This document shows, piece after piece, positions 34,901 to 48,319 of a stretch of 64,000 nt of DNA. The stretch's first letter is position 1; every line of letters starts with the position of its first letter. The notes beneath the pieces are model-generated. The model was not told the DNA's origin and did no database searches. It was given only the letters and a program-made list of their open reading frames with translations. The position numbers and the translations under genes are program-made. The stretch is taken from positions 19,721,605-19,785,604 of the forward strand of contig OX578278.1 of NCBI GenBank assembly GCA_951217055.1. The letters are read 5' to 3'. This stretch comes from Gerris lacustris (Eukaryota > Arthropoda > Insecta > Hemiptera > Gerridae).

Positions 34901-37900
34901 AATAATTTAATTTATTTGATCTATTGAAAACATTTTACTTTATCATATACGTAGGATATGCAGAAGAAAGTATTGTGATAGCATGAAACTTGGACTTCGA
35001 TTAATCAATAAGTTTTAGTTCCCGAGTCTGAAAAAGAAGTTTTTAAAAAGTGTCTGTCTACGTTCTGTGCAGATGCTTGGAGCCTAAACTACTGGGCCGG
35101 TTTTTGATGGCATTTGACATGACGCGAAATAAATTTTCAAAAAAGGTTCCGACGATTTTGATTAATACATTCCAGTATGTAGTCCATAAATAGAAATCTA
35201 ACCATATATAAGTAGTACTATCGGGAAAAAATCTATTTTCTAAGAAATAAATAACTTAAATGATATATTTTTGATGAAAAATCAGTCTTACGATGTACCT
35301 ATAAGAGAAAGTTATGTTTGGAGTTAGTCGTACCGATTTTTTTTGTATCTTAAATCTGTGACAATTGCTTGGTTTTTGCTTCCGATCTTACCAAAGGAAA
35401 CGGAAGCTATATGATCGTTCATAAGAACGAACATTTTTACTTTCTCAAATAAAGAGAAAGTATTGTGATGGCGCGAAAATTCGATTTTGAGATTTTGATG
35501 GATTTACACGTTTTGAGGTACCCTGAGTCCAAAAAAGTGGTTTTTAAAAAATGTCTGTCCGTCGTCTGTCGTCTGTCTGTGCATACGCCCGGAGCCTAAA
35601 CTACTGGGCCGATTTTGACGAAATTTGGCATACATGTTAAGAAAAATCATACCCCGAGGCGAAATCGAGAAATGAATTTTAGCTCAAAATGTGGGGACGC
35701 TACCCCCCAAAAACTTTGTAAAAACGTGAAAAAAAATTATTTCTCGAAAACGGTACCGACGATTTTGACTAAAAAAATTCTATAATATAGCCCATTTAAA
35801 TACGAATCTAACGATATAAGCCGTTTTCCCGGGAAAAATCTAGTTCCTGAGAAATAAGCTTAAAACGCGGACGGAGAGAGCCCGGGTTCGATTCACCGCC
35901 CAGGAGATGTTATTTTTATGATGAAATGTTCAATAATAATTAAATTTACATACGAAAACTAATAAATAAATGGAAAACACTGGACCAAATAATTATGAAC
36001 TCGTATACGAGAAAGTTTGTCTGAGCTGTCTCGGACCGATTTTTTTATTTTTATACATGAATAAAAGAATAAACTAAGCAATACTAATTTTCGCAGACGA
36101 TTAAAATTAAATATTGACGATATGTAAGCTACCTTCGATAAAGCAGTAAAATTTCTTAAAAATCTGATCAGTACCAATACTTTTAAAAATATATTTGTTA
36201 ATAAAAAATCGTTTGAGTGCGTGAGGGTGAAAAAATATTAAACTTACTATTGGAACAACAATGGGCCAATTGTGACTTACTATCAAAATGGGTTGAGTAT
36301 AGTTTTTATGATGTGTTAGCTAGTAAAAATGTTGAACGACAGAGGGACACGAAACGTTCCCTGATGTCTGAAACAGACTTCTATCTTGAAATTTTGAATT
36401 CGGACTAAAAGAGATTGGTTCTTCAGATCACGCTTCCGATACCTCCGGTAAGATTGAAAAGCAGTAAAGATTAAAAATAAACATTAACAGTTTATTAGGG
36501 AGCGTTATGGTTTGGAGGGTGTTTCAAGGAGTTGATTGCTATTGCCATGGAGTCGCAGTACTTCCAGAAAAACTTTCCTTAACTTGTTTGAACGTGTTAC
36601 GTGTTCTCTTTTGTTTCGGAATTCCGGTCCTCCCAAGAGGTCTATGTTTATCCCGTTCAAGTTCTTTTCTCCTGCCATTTCAATTAGGAAGTTGAAACTC
36701 TCCGATTGGCTTTATTTCGAACCAACTCAATGTTAAGGGTATTTCTTCTTTATACTAGGTAACAACAAACAACCGAAACAATGACGGAGTTTTTATATTT
36801 GACCCAGCTCTAATTCAGTTCCTTTAGAAAATTGTTGAAGTTAGTTAGCTCGCGTCTGATTGAAAAAGCAACTTTTAAGCTTTACAAATACAATAATCGT
36901 AATTGGAGAAACTTCGAAGGGTCTTCGGAGACTTTCAATCATAAATCAAAAGTTCGCTCTCTATCTTTGCAACTCCTAAGTAATTATGTCATATTCCTAT
37001 TCCTATTAAAACAACCTCCATAGAATTATGGATGCTTTGCAATACCCTGTTATTGAACGAAAGAGGCGATCCTAGATGTAAAACGAAGAACAATTATTAA
37101 ACATAAACAGGAATACAAATTGTAAGCAATAATCACCAATAGGTAGCATTAAAGCTAAGCTTTAGAGGGGCATACTTAGAAATAATACTGTTTAATTGCT
37201 TTTTACCAATAATTACAAATGATTATTGACAAAATCTTTCCACATTCTAATAATTTTGATTGTTTGATGCACCTTATCGAAAAAGGAAATTGTAGTCATT
37301 GAAGTAAATCAGAAATTGGATATAAAATCTCAAATTCTTTGCAATTTCTCAAAAAACCATCTTAACATCACAAATTATTGAGCAATAATTCTATTTAAAA
37401 GTTGATACTTATCGATTGTGCTGACAAACCAAGGCTTTAGAGTGGAAAATGGGTGAAACCAAGCAGTTTTGGAAAATGTTGAAGATTTACTCTGTTTTTG
37501 AAGAGCTGTAACTTGGGAAGTATGAAGTGTAAGAGTTAGAAAGATGACTGTTTTCTTCAAGAGTAGAAAATTTACTTTACTATATCAAAATAACAAATAT
37601 ATAAACCACTCCTTCATGGTGAAAACTGGCTAAAACTGAAAAAAAGTCAAGCATTTTACTGTTCTTAGGCGCAAGGGACGCTGTATGTAAGCAATTTATG
37701 ATTAAAGTCATTTTGTAGCTGTTAAATAAATTTTACTTACACGCTAGCGATATGAACAAACCATTATCTATTCATTTTGCTTCCGAGCTTACCGAAGGTA
37801 ACGGAAGTATTGGGTTCACTTTTGAGAACGAAAAAAACTTTTATGTCTCCGATTTTAAAAATTCCTAGACAGAAATCTGTTTCAGACATCAGGGAACATA

Positions 37901-40900
37901 TTTGGTCTCGTGTCTGTCTGTCGGTCTGTGTGTCGGCGAATTATGAAACGTGTGACGATAACGTGAGTAAATGTCGACCGATTTTGATAAAATTTGGTAG
38001 ACATGTTCATTTTACCAATGCCCAGGACGAGTTCGTTGGACAACATTATCCGTCCAAGCGTTCACACGCAACGCTAGCGTAAACGTGAACTTCAAATTTA
38101 AAATTGGAATTTTAGGTCGGGTTATAATCTAACTTCATCTATTCAATGAGGCAAACACTTTTTACAAATACATTTTTTAGCAAAACCATCAGCGACACCG
38201 CTATGAAGAGTTAAAGATCCCTAAAACTATTAATATTTTTACACAACAAACAATATAACAATAAAGTAATATAACAATAAAGTACATGATAGGATGTGAG
38301 GAAGCTATGTGCCACACTATTTGGCAGTCTATTTTAGTTTTACCCGACCAAAGATCAAAATACACAAGGTTGTTATATAACGGAGGAATCAGTCTCTAGA
38401 AACATCTACTTAATGTGATCGTCAGATTGAAATATATCTCATCTATCTGTGTTCCAACAATTGAGAAACAATGTCGTTGTTCTAAAAATGCAAACAAACT
38501 TTCAGGATTATGGAGAGAGTCCCTATAGCTTTGGCAGACAACGTCAGCGATAGTAGTTCATGGTTAACTAAGACTGGTACATGGCTTTTGTTCGATGTAC
38601 CATTTGTTCAGTCAGTGTTAGAGGGAACATTTTGTATTTATATAATCTTCTTTTACTTCATACGTATTTACTTTAGTTATTATTCTTTTACTTCATACGT
38701 GTTTACTTTAGTTATTATTCTTTTACTTCATACGTATTTACTTTAGTTATTATTCTTTTACTTCATACGTATTTACTTTAGTTATTATTCTTTTACTTCA
38801 TACGTGTTTACTCTAGTCATTCTTCTTTTATTTCATAAGTGTTTACTTCAGTTATTATTCTTTTACTGCATAAGTGTTTACTCTAGTTATTATTCTTTCA
38901 CATCATACGTGTTTACTCTAGTCATTCTTTTTTTACTTCATACGTGTTTACTCTAGTTATTCTTTTACTTCTTTTTTTTACCTTCTTGTAAAGAAGATAA
39001 TATTCTGAATATTTGTTTAATTTATCACGGTGAATAGTATTATGATATACCACTACTCTTACTGTTACTATTAGTGCTTCATTTTATAGGTTTTAAGTGT
39101 TAAATTTGCGTAGTGATACAAAATGTTTACATCAGATGTAAATAGACATCTTCCAACTCAATATTTTTTAATAATATTTAAGCAGGTGTCACTTAGGATA
39201 TCTTCGCAAAAAGAAAAACTTTAAGAAAAACAGTCAAAAAAATTACACAAACCAGGAAGTGCTGTAAAAAAAGTGAGTTTGTAATAGAATTAATTTACAT
39301 TCCCTTTATACATAAAATATAATTAAATAAAAAAAAGTGATAATAAAAAGACGATAAAAAGGAGTGAAGTAAAAATATAAAAAAAAGACAAGGAAGATAA
39401 AGGAAAGTATTTGTTCAGAAGGAAGCGGGAGAAATAAGCAGAAAGTGTTGCGCTACGGAATATAAAGGGTCCCGGGACCTTCACGGACAGTTGTTCCGCA
39501 CATTATTACCCTTTATCCCTTCAGGTTTTACCCTCCACAAAGTTCTCAACGCACGCACTCACCATGAGGCGACCAAGTTGTTACTACAAGAGTATTTTGT
39601 TGTAAACTCAGGATCGAGAGTGTGGCTAAAATAAAAAACAACTTTTATCTTAGCCTCTTCCTTTTTTAGATAAAAACAAAATATATAGTGATATTACGAA
39701 ACCTTTTAGGTCCTAAACTACTATAGCTTTCCTTTTACACCCTAGTTTTCCTATTTGTCCAATCAATTAGTTGTACTACATACGCGAATCTTAACAGTAA
39801 TTTAGCGGTCATACGTATTTCTTCCATTAATTTGAACTCTCAATTTAATAGAATAACTAATATATTTTACATAAAATCAAATGTATTAGTAATTTTAACT
39901 TAGAGAGACAAAAATACTAAGTTAAAGGGATACCTACTAGTAATATTGCATTACATTTTCGCTCTTCAATGATAATTTTCAATTTTAATAGCTAAAAACC
40001 AAAAGGAATCCAGGTAGCAGGATGCTGACAATCAGGACCAGGGGAAATTAAACAAATCTCTTTATTTAGGTATTATAAATTAAATTAAAAAGACTTACTC
40101 TGTTTGTGATGACGTTGGTTAGCAGCAGCCATCTGTAGTTCTTGAAGTAAGGGCATAGCGTGTACGTCGTTGCCAGTTAGTTCGGGAAGTTGTTCTATTT
40201 CTGTGCTTTCTGTTTCCACTGATCCGCTTCCAGTACCAGTTAATCCTGATCCTGGTAGGTTCAACCTGAAAGAGATAAAGTATAGCTGTTAGAAAACCAG
40301 AAACAGATATCATTTTATAAATTAAAATATCAAAGTGAGTAAAAAATATTAAGAGAGTTTAGAGTGTGAATTTGCAACTCTCGGTAAATTCCTCTGTACT
40401 CTTTTGTATATTATCCATTGAAATTAATATGAATGAAGAAAATTATGGCAAAGCTCCTTAAATGTGGTCATTACCCAAAGTAGGCACTTCTTTAGATTGT
40501 TACTCTCCCTCAAAACTGGAGTGTGATATTCCTTTGTCCCAAAGTACATTGGACTAAACATCCCTTTTTCTAAATAGCTATTTAGCCAAAGTCATTTTCA
40601 TTCTAAAACAACATAGGGGAGTAACAATCTAAAGAAGTAACCACTTTACCTAATGACTTCTTATACCACCACAATGCTTTTGTTGATTTTATGGTTTTGA
40701 AGGTACCTAAAGGCACCATTTGTGCATGCCAATTGTAAGGTTTATATAGCTGATGGAACCCTTGTCATCCATTACAAAATAATATATTGTTGTAAGAGCC
40801 CTTCGACAAGCTTAGATCTAAGGCCAACATAGTTTGAGGAGTGTAAATTAGGATTAACAAACCGTTAGTCGACTTTGGTAGAATTTTAAACAAATTTAGA

Positions 40901-43900
40901 GTTGCAAAAAGCTTTCAAAAGACTTTTGTAAGCAACGCTGTTTGCTGTGCTTAACGAATCTTCTGCAAACATTGGTACACTTCTCCCCTTATGAATAAGA
41001 ATTCAACTCTGAATACACAAACAGGTTACATACCCAGCTCTAACTGTGAGCGTCTCCGGATGGAACGTGCAAAGTACAAGGAACCTTCTGGTGCTGTGAG
41101 TCAGTATAGGAAGATTTTCTTGAACCAATATGAAGGTAGCTACAGCCGTTGCGTTGGTAACACTGCCGCATAACGAATGACTGATACGCAATACGTAGCT
41201 GGAATTGGGACTAGATCCGTCACCGTTAAGACTGCATTCAGGGGCAAGACCTCGGGTACCCTCAACACCAATACGACCTGAGAAATAAGGACCTGTAGAA
41301 ACTTCTACCTCGCTACTGTCAGGCAAACAGACTCGGGCTACCGCTGAAACTGCAACAAATAAAGAAAAAGAAATGTTATTTTCAAATAAAATTGTTTTGG
41401 TCATACATGCTCATAAATTCTTACTGTACAATGAAGGGAGACGGAAAAAAGAAAAATACTCTCCAATGCCAGAACTGGAGTTCATTGTCTCTGGTCTGTC
41501 TCCTTTCTACCCCCTTTCACTCTATTCTTACTTATCAACTTAATGGCACCCTCTTCTACCAAAAGGTGTGGAAGATCTGCAAAGAGTTTCCTAACACTGT
41601 GACCTTTAGCCAACCTTCTTGCTTGGATCCAGGGCATTCTACGCTTTTAGAGTATGCGGTCTTTACATTATCTGCCCATGTGGTTCCTTCTGCCCCGTGG
41701 TCTTCTTCTTCGGGTTTTCTTGCTTCATCGCTTTGTTTTGGGTTCCTGTCTTCATCCATTCTCGTGATATGTCCAAAACATCTCACTTCTAAACTAATTT
41801 ATTTAAAATTCTTCCTTGAGGATGATAAATTCCTACAAGTACAAGGAGGATTTGATCTGGCTAAAGTCTTAACTAACACTATACTTCTGCAGATCAAAAG
41901 CTTTTATGACTTAAAATAACATTACTATGTGGACATACTAATTTCAATAGAAACTATTTCAATGGACATTACAAGGAACCGAAGTTAAGGGATATTAAGT
42001 GAAGATCCAAGGCGGAACCCTGTGTACGGTTAGGCCAGGTATAACATTATTTTTCTCAACTGCAACAATGTTATACCTGATCTAACCGTATGCCGGGTTC
42101 CGCCTTGCCTCTGAACTTCATATTCCTTACCTTCGGTTTCTTGTAATGTCAATGTCCATTGTAATAGTTGACATTGTAATTAGTATGTCCACATAGTTAG
42201 TTAGTTTAAGTCATAAAAGCTTTTGATATACAGTATTATAGTGTTAGTTAAGACTTTAGCCAGATCAAATCCTCCTTGTAGGAATTTATCATCACTTCTT
42301 CTTAAAGAATTAACGCTGAAGATCGAAACACGTTAGGTTATTATTAATATAAAACTGAGGTGACAATATTGTTGTTTTACTTTCCATTAACCTCTCTAGC
42401 CATAATTATGAAATGGGCCACAAAATCTTAGTCAAAACAACCAATAATTAATAATAATAATATAATTAATTAATAATATAATTAATAATAATATAAATAC
42501 AATCCAGTTCAGACAGAGATAAAGAATAATTTATTCTAATGTCACACAGCATTTTCCTTCTCACAAATTCATCCTCAATTATTTTGACATATTAGCTCAT
42601 TAAAAGTAATGAGTACTTTTGCTGGGTATCGTTACCAAGTAAATATCTTTCATCTTGTAATTTTTATAAAATTTTTCGTTTATTATAATATTGTAATAAT
42701 ACATATTTATATGTAATTTGGTGGAGAAAATATTAATAAGCAGCCCACATAGAAAGCGAAAAACGAGTTCAAAGCTTAAGGTCACCAGACCCTGCTGGAG
42801 TTTAATTAAATTATTCCTCTATACTATTTTCCAACTTGTTTGAAGTTCCTTTCAATAACCACTTTGTTCATGGAAAGTGGCGTTTAATTAAGCAAGTGTC
42901 AAATAAACAAGTCCAAAATTATACGTTCCTACGGAGATTTTGTAAAATTTACTCAAAGAAATTTATTGATGAAACTCTTAAGCTAAACATTGATCTGTTT
43001 ATGACCACGAAAAGACAGTAAATATTTAGTGCAGAAGGGCTTCGACCAGTTTCAACAGTAAATTAGAATAAAAATAATTGTTATCACTTCTGTATACTGA
43101 AAAGATAATATTCCTTGTCTAAATAATAATTTATGGACAAAGGAAAACCACTCTTCTGAAAAGGAACAATAAAACAACGTAACAAGGAAAAATGAAAAAA
43201 ATCCATCAAAATCCGGCAAAAAAAGTTGGGTTGGATACGGCAAGTTTACCGATACATATAAACAAGTAAGCTTTGTGAGGATAAATACATTTTATATAGT
43301 AATTAGTAATTATAATACTGTAAAATTATTATTGGTGATTTACTCGAAGAAATACATGTATAATTTAATTTTAACTTATACATAAGATCAATGGTAAATA
43401 AACTTGATTTGGAGAATGAATGCTGCAGTTGTTGACCGTTAAATGCAGATGTATTAAACTGTAAGTACAAGTGTAAACAAGGAACATAGGGATAACAGCA
43501 TGCAGTTGTAGAAGTTCAAGTAGGCAAGGGCTAGATTCAATTTAGCTTTCAGACAGATTAATTTGACTATATGCGATTCAAGTTAACATAGTTAAAGCGT
43601 ATTACCAGAGAAATGACTAGGGTAAATCAATGTTGAAGTGGCAAGTAATGGGGCGCCAATTATGAAGCGCTTTGGTACTAGGCTGAATACGGACCAGTAG
43701 TAACTAATGAATAACACACAAGCCACTAAATTGACCACTAACCTCAACATTGTTCGTTGTAGCCACAATTTAATGTTCTGCAGCCCAAGACATAAACAAT
43801 AGTAATTATAGACAATATTCACGTTTTCTATTCTATAAACCATACTTTGATTGGAAGCCCTTTATCTCATCCTAGTGATAGTGATGTCCATTACACATCC

Positions 43901-46900
43901 TCAATTCTTATCCTATTTTAATCTAAAAGTTTACCTGGGGTAGAGGAAGCAAAGTAAATAAAAAAAAAGTAGCACATGATTGCGGTCTTGAGTCTAATTA
44001 AAAACTAAAAATCTTATTAAAATAATAAATAAAAACTGTGCAATAGATAAAAATGTGTATTTTCCCCTTCTGGAGATAAAATATTGTTTATAATACCTCG
44101 GGAGTAAAGTGCCATCCATTATTGCCCTCGAGATAATTATCTCCCTCGGCTGCACCTCGGGAATTAAAAAGTCTAATTCCCTGGGCTTCGCTCAATTATC
44201 TAACTTGCCTGTCTATCAAGAGGAAATAAAATTTAATAAGTAAAGGTAACTGATAATTTACGGCAACGATAAGTCGAAGAAGTAAGAACTAGCTAATCCA
44301 TTAGATTTTTAAAAGGGTGAAACCGGCAACCGGCAATCAACCGACAACAGTCATCAATGCCTAACAAAAAGGGAATCTGGAAGAACACATTGTTTGGTTA
44401 AGACGCATATAAGTGTTCATAGTTCACTAAAGGGGCCCATACACGGTGTGATTTGTTGTAAAACCAAGATATACAACCGAGTTGAACAACTTCTTCATAA
44501 AAAACTAAACAGGTTTTATATACATTATGAAGTTGTTTAACTTCGTTGTCAATAGTTCACTTAAGAGGCCCATGCACGGTGCGATTGGTTGCAGCCAAGT
44601 TATACAACCGATAAGTATACAACCAAGTTGTACAACCGAGTTGAACAACATAGTCATAGTAAAATAAACAGGGTTTATAAACATTATGAAGTTGGTTGTA
44701 CAACAAATTGCTCCGTGTATTGGTGCCTTTAAACAATATGTATTACCAGCTTTCACAGGTTTTCTTCCCTTTGACAGGCCAAATAACATGATAAATAACA
44801 GTATGGCAACATTAAATAAACAGTATGTTAAATAACAACTTTAATAGAGTAATGTTTCTGACTTAAATGTTGTAAAACGTACGATTTCATTGACATTTTG
44901 GAATTACCTACTAGGTTAAAAAAACAAGGTTACTTTTGGCAGAGAGTTGTGTTTCTTTATTCCCATATTATTATAGGAATAAATGACATACTTACATCCT
45001 TTAGTGTTAACGATAATGGTATTGTCCGGTGACTTCTCAGCCAGGTATCTAGTCTTCCTACTTTCCATGGGTCTGACTTCGAACGAATAGTTTGTCGACA
45101 TCTTAAGACCTGTTATAACCACTGAGTAAGCTCTTTGCAAACCAGCAGTCGGCTCTTCTCCTATCCCAGTACTTCTTTCTACAACCTGCTCATAAAAAAA
45201 AAAAAAAAAATTAAAAAAAAAAAGGATAATGTTAAATAAAAACAATAAAATTAAATCAAATATTACAGGAAAATTGTACACATCAAAATAACTGGGGATT
45301 AAATCAAGTCAAACATCTAAAAAGGAAAAAACATTTAAATAATTTGGAAATTTAAAAAAAAAAAAAGGAAATAAGCAGTTTTCTGCGAATTATTTTACCT
45401 CTCTTTTCAGCAAACAAAATAAATAATATTGAAATTCACACAAAATATATTGTACAAATATATTTATAATGAATACCGAGCTTAGCAAGCTTATTGAAAA
45501 AAAAGTAAAATACTAGGTATATCAAATTATAAATGATCACTTAACAGTAATATAAAGATGTAAGTGTGTTTGTTTATTTGCATGCAGGCAATTATCTCGA
45601 AATCAACTGCGGATATGTAATAGAAGGGGTATTATGTGGACTTGTAGAATATAAATAAGAGAGAAGGAGATTAGTTGGAATAAAAGTCCGGTGGGTGTAG
45701 TTTACGTTTTTATTATCAGAGCTTTCGCTCAGGAAGCCTGAGCTTCAGTGATCTACAAAATAAGAAATAGAAACTAATAACAATTGAAACATATATAAAT
45801 ATAAGCTTAAAAAAAATTATAAAAATAAGGATATGTTTGAATGAAACTTCCATTAAATATTCCCTGGTTTTTCAAGATTGGCATATACTATGTACCGTCA
45901 CGTAATATAATAAAAGAGATGAGAAGTGACGATAAATGTAATGAAAAGAGGTGATTACTTTTCGCACTAAATGTCACTTTTTTCCAGTGTTGCCAGAAAA
46001 TACGCACAGCACATTAGCAAAGAGTTCTTACACAAAAACATAAGGTTAACCTGATGTCCTGTCCGTCCTGGGAACGTCCATAGCATATCCAATAGAGACA
46101 GTTTTAGAACATATTATAGATGTTTAAAATGTTCAAATTTAGAACTAACTAACTATATGGAATACTAAATATTTAAAACTGTAAATATTTAAAATTAAAA
46201 CTATTAAAACTCCTACTTGAACTATGAATTAATGGCCGTATAGTGCTAATATATTGGATTAAATATAGGCCACATCATGAAATAAATTCCATTATATTTT
46301 ATTAGTTTTATAATAGAAAATGGCACTGCTGGGCTTGAGAAATAATAATAACAAAGATAAAACATAAATCAACGCATTTGATTATTTATTAGTACTCTAA
46401 ATTATTTGAAATATAAGTAGTTAAGGTAGAGGTGAAATAATTGTGTGTATAAATTAAGCTAAATCACAGAAAAATGTAAACTATATCGTAGAAATAACTT
46501 GTCACATTGAAAGACTTCATTATAACATCTAAATCTCACAACTTAACAATAACATTATCCTAAATAAACTAAAACATTAATTTAAATAAACTAAAACATT
46601 GTCTTAAATAAACTAAAACATTAATTTAAATAAACTAAAACATTAATTTAAATAAGTTAAAACATTATCTTAAATAAACTAAAACATTAACTTAAATAAA
46701 CTAAAACATCATCTTGATATAGTTTTTTAGAACCTATTAAAAAAAATCCTATAGCAATAATATAATAATAAACACAATTAAATAAATAGTTAACATAAAA
46801 ATAATATTGTACCTTAATAAAAGATGTCGGTAGTTTAAGAAAAGATTAGGGGACAACGTGCCCCCCTCGATGCTGACGCTAGACTGAAGAGTAAAAGAAA

Positions 46901-48282
46901 GTCGAAGGAGGAGGGGGTGTATTGTTTACAACCAGGTTCCACGTTGTGTTTATGCGAAAACAAACATGTTTATTTATCTTTAACCTTTCTTATTAATGTA
47001 AATTAAACAAACATTATTATTTAATGTTTGTTTATCTTTTCTTTATACATTTATTTTGAACAATATAATATAAGTATAAAATAAATAATATATTTATCTA
47101 CGATTGATACGAATTATAAACATTTTTATATCTGTTTAGATGCGTAGAAAGTGATTCTTTTCGTAGTTGTATTCTTTCCGCATGCGCGTTTTATAAGTAT
47201 TTCTTTTCTTTATTTCCGCACTATTGAGGAAATAAAGAAGAATTCTTCACCTTATCGGACGATTAGCGTGTTTCTTTACATTTAACAAAATTATTTTTCT
47301 GTTTGTTAAATTAAAGTAACTGTTTTTTTCTGTATTTATTATTAAAATCTACAATCGTAGATAAAGTACGCAACTCGAGCGAAAACTGCATATTGCTTTG
47401 CTCATGTGGTTTTAAGACCCTCGCTGTCGCTCGGGTGCAAACTCCACACTCGCATGCAAATGCTACAAGACGCGTAATGTACCTACTATTACAATTTGTT
47501 GGCCTATAAACAGATACTTCCAAAATGTTCCTAGTTAATACAGCCATACATACCTCTATACAACGAAATTGACAGTCCAAAAAAAAATAGCAATATAGAA
47601 ATTTCGTTGCTTATATTTTATTATGTTGCCATGGGCTTAACGACTCGTATTATATAATAGAAAATTGCGAATTTTATTCACTACATTATAATCAGCTAAC
47701 AACCTTTAGGATCAACCTCCCGTATATTGGCAAACAAATTGATTAATGTTAGATGTACAAATATTTGAGCAGTTAATCTAAAAATATGAATTACAGAAAT
47801 TCGTATTTTAAAGATAACGACGTAAATTGAAAAACAAATGATTTATATTTACTATTAAAACTGTCATTTCAAGGTGAAACATTTAAATTAGCTTTAATAG
47901 AATTTTCTTTTTTTTTGAAACATTGAAGAAATGCAAATTTCACAAAAGCGGAATTCAGAAGTACGTAAATTACATGACAATATCTATTATTTCCCAAATA
48001 AATTATATTTCCTTGGTCATTTTGAAGAGATGTTCTAATTCAGAGGAGAGGTATAAAATGGAATGAAGTATTTAAATTTTAACATGCTTTCAATTTACAT
48101 ATATTCATTGATATTTTCCTGAGTTTTAGGGGAAAGTACGGTTTTACATCTGTAACACATGTTAAATTTTAGCTAAATAAAAATTGAAGTTTCTTTTAAA
48201 TTTAAAATTGATATTAGGAGAGAGAATATTGTGGAATTTTTACAGCTATAAATTTTGATGAATATAAAAAAAAACTATATAT

Positions 48283-48319
<37 letters not shown>

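Larger units (their letters stand above)
34421..40098 (-). other. Intron of FN3/ZP gene, right of canopy gene
   Basis: It holds family-1 copies (34950-35345, 35437-36042), family-2 copies (35380-35437, 36185-36460, 37775-38335) and the 35-bp tandem array (38641-38975). Short ORFs at 36217-37023 have no family features. Confidence 0.55.
42295..44995 (-). other. Intron stretch with CGAG-rich and CACGG-type repeats
   Basis: An AT-rich intron with a repeat rich in CCTCGGGA-like motifs (44040-44230) and the element at 44430-44740. No exon was found. Confidence 0.5.

Noticed and set aside
37777..38082. ORF beginning MLPSLPKV, with a similar one at 50347
   Set aside because: Both are frames across the 5' part of family-2 repeats, so the shared peptide reflects repeat identity rather than a protein.
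38641..38975. CRISPR-like array
   Set aside because: The units are contiguous 35-bp tandem repeats without unique spacers, in eukaryotic DNA.
41392..41919. 175-residue plus-strand ORF
   Set aside because: It runs antisense through a LINE relic and into the hairpin arm; it is a shadow frame, not a gene.
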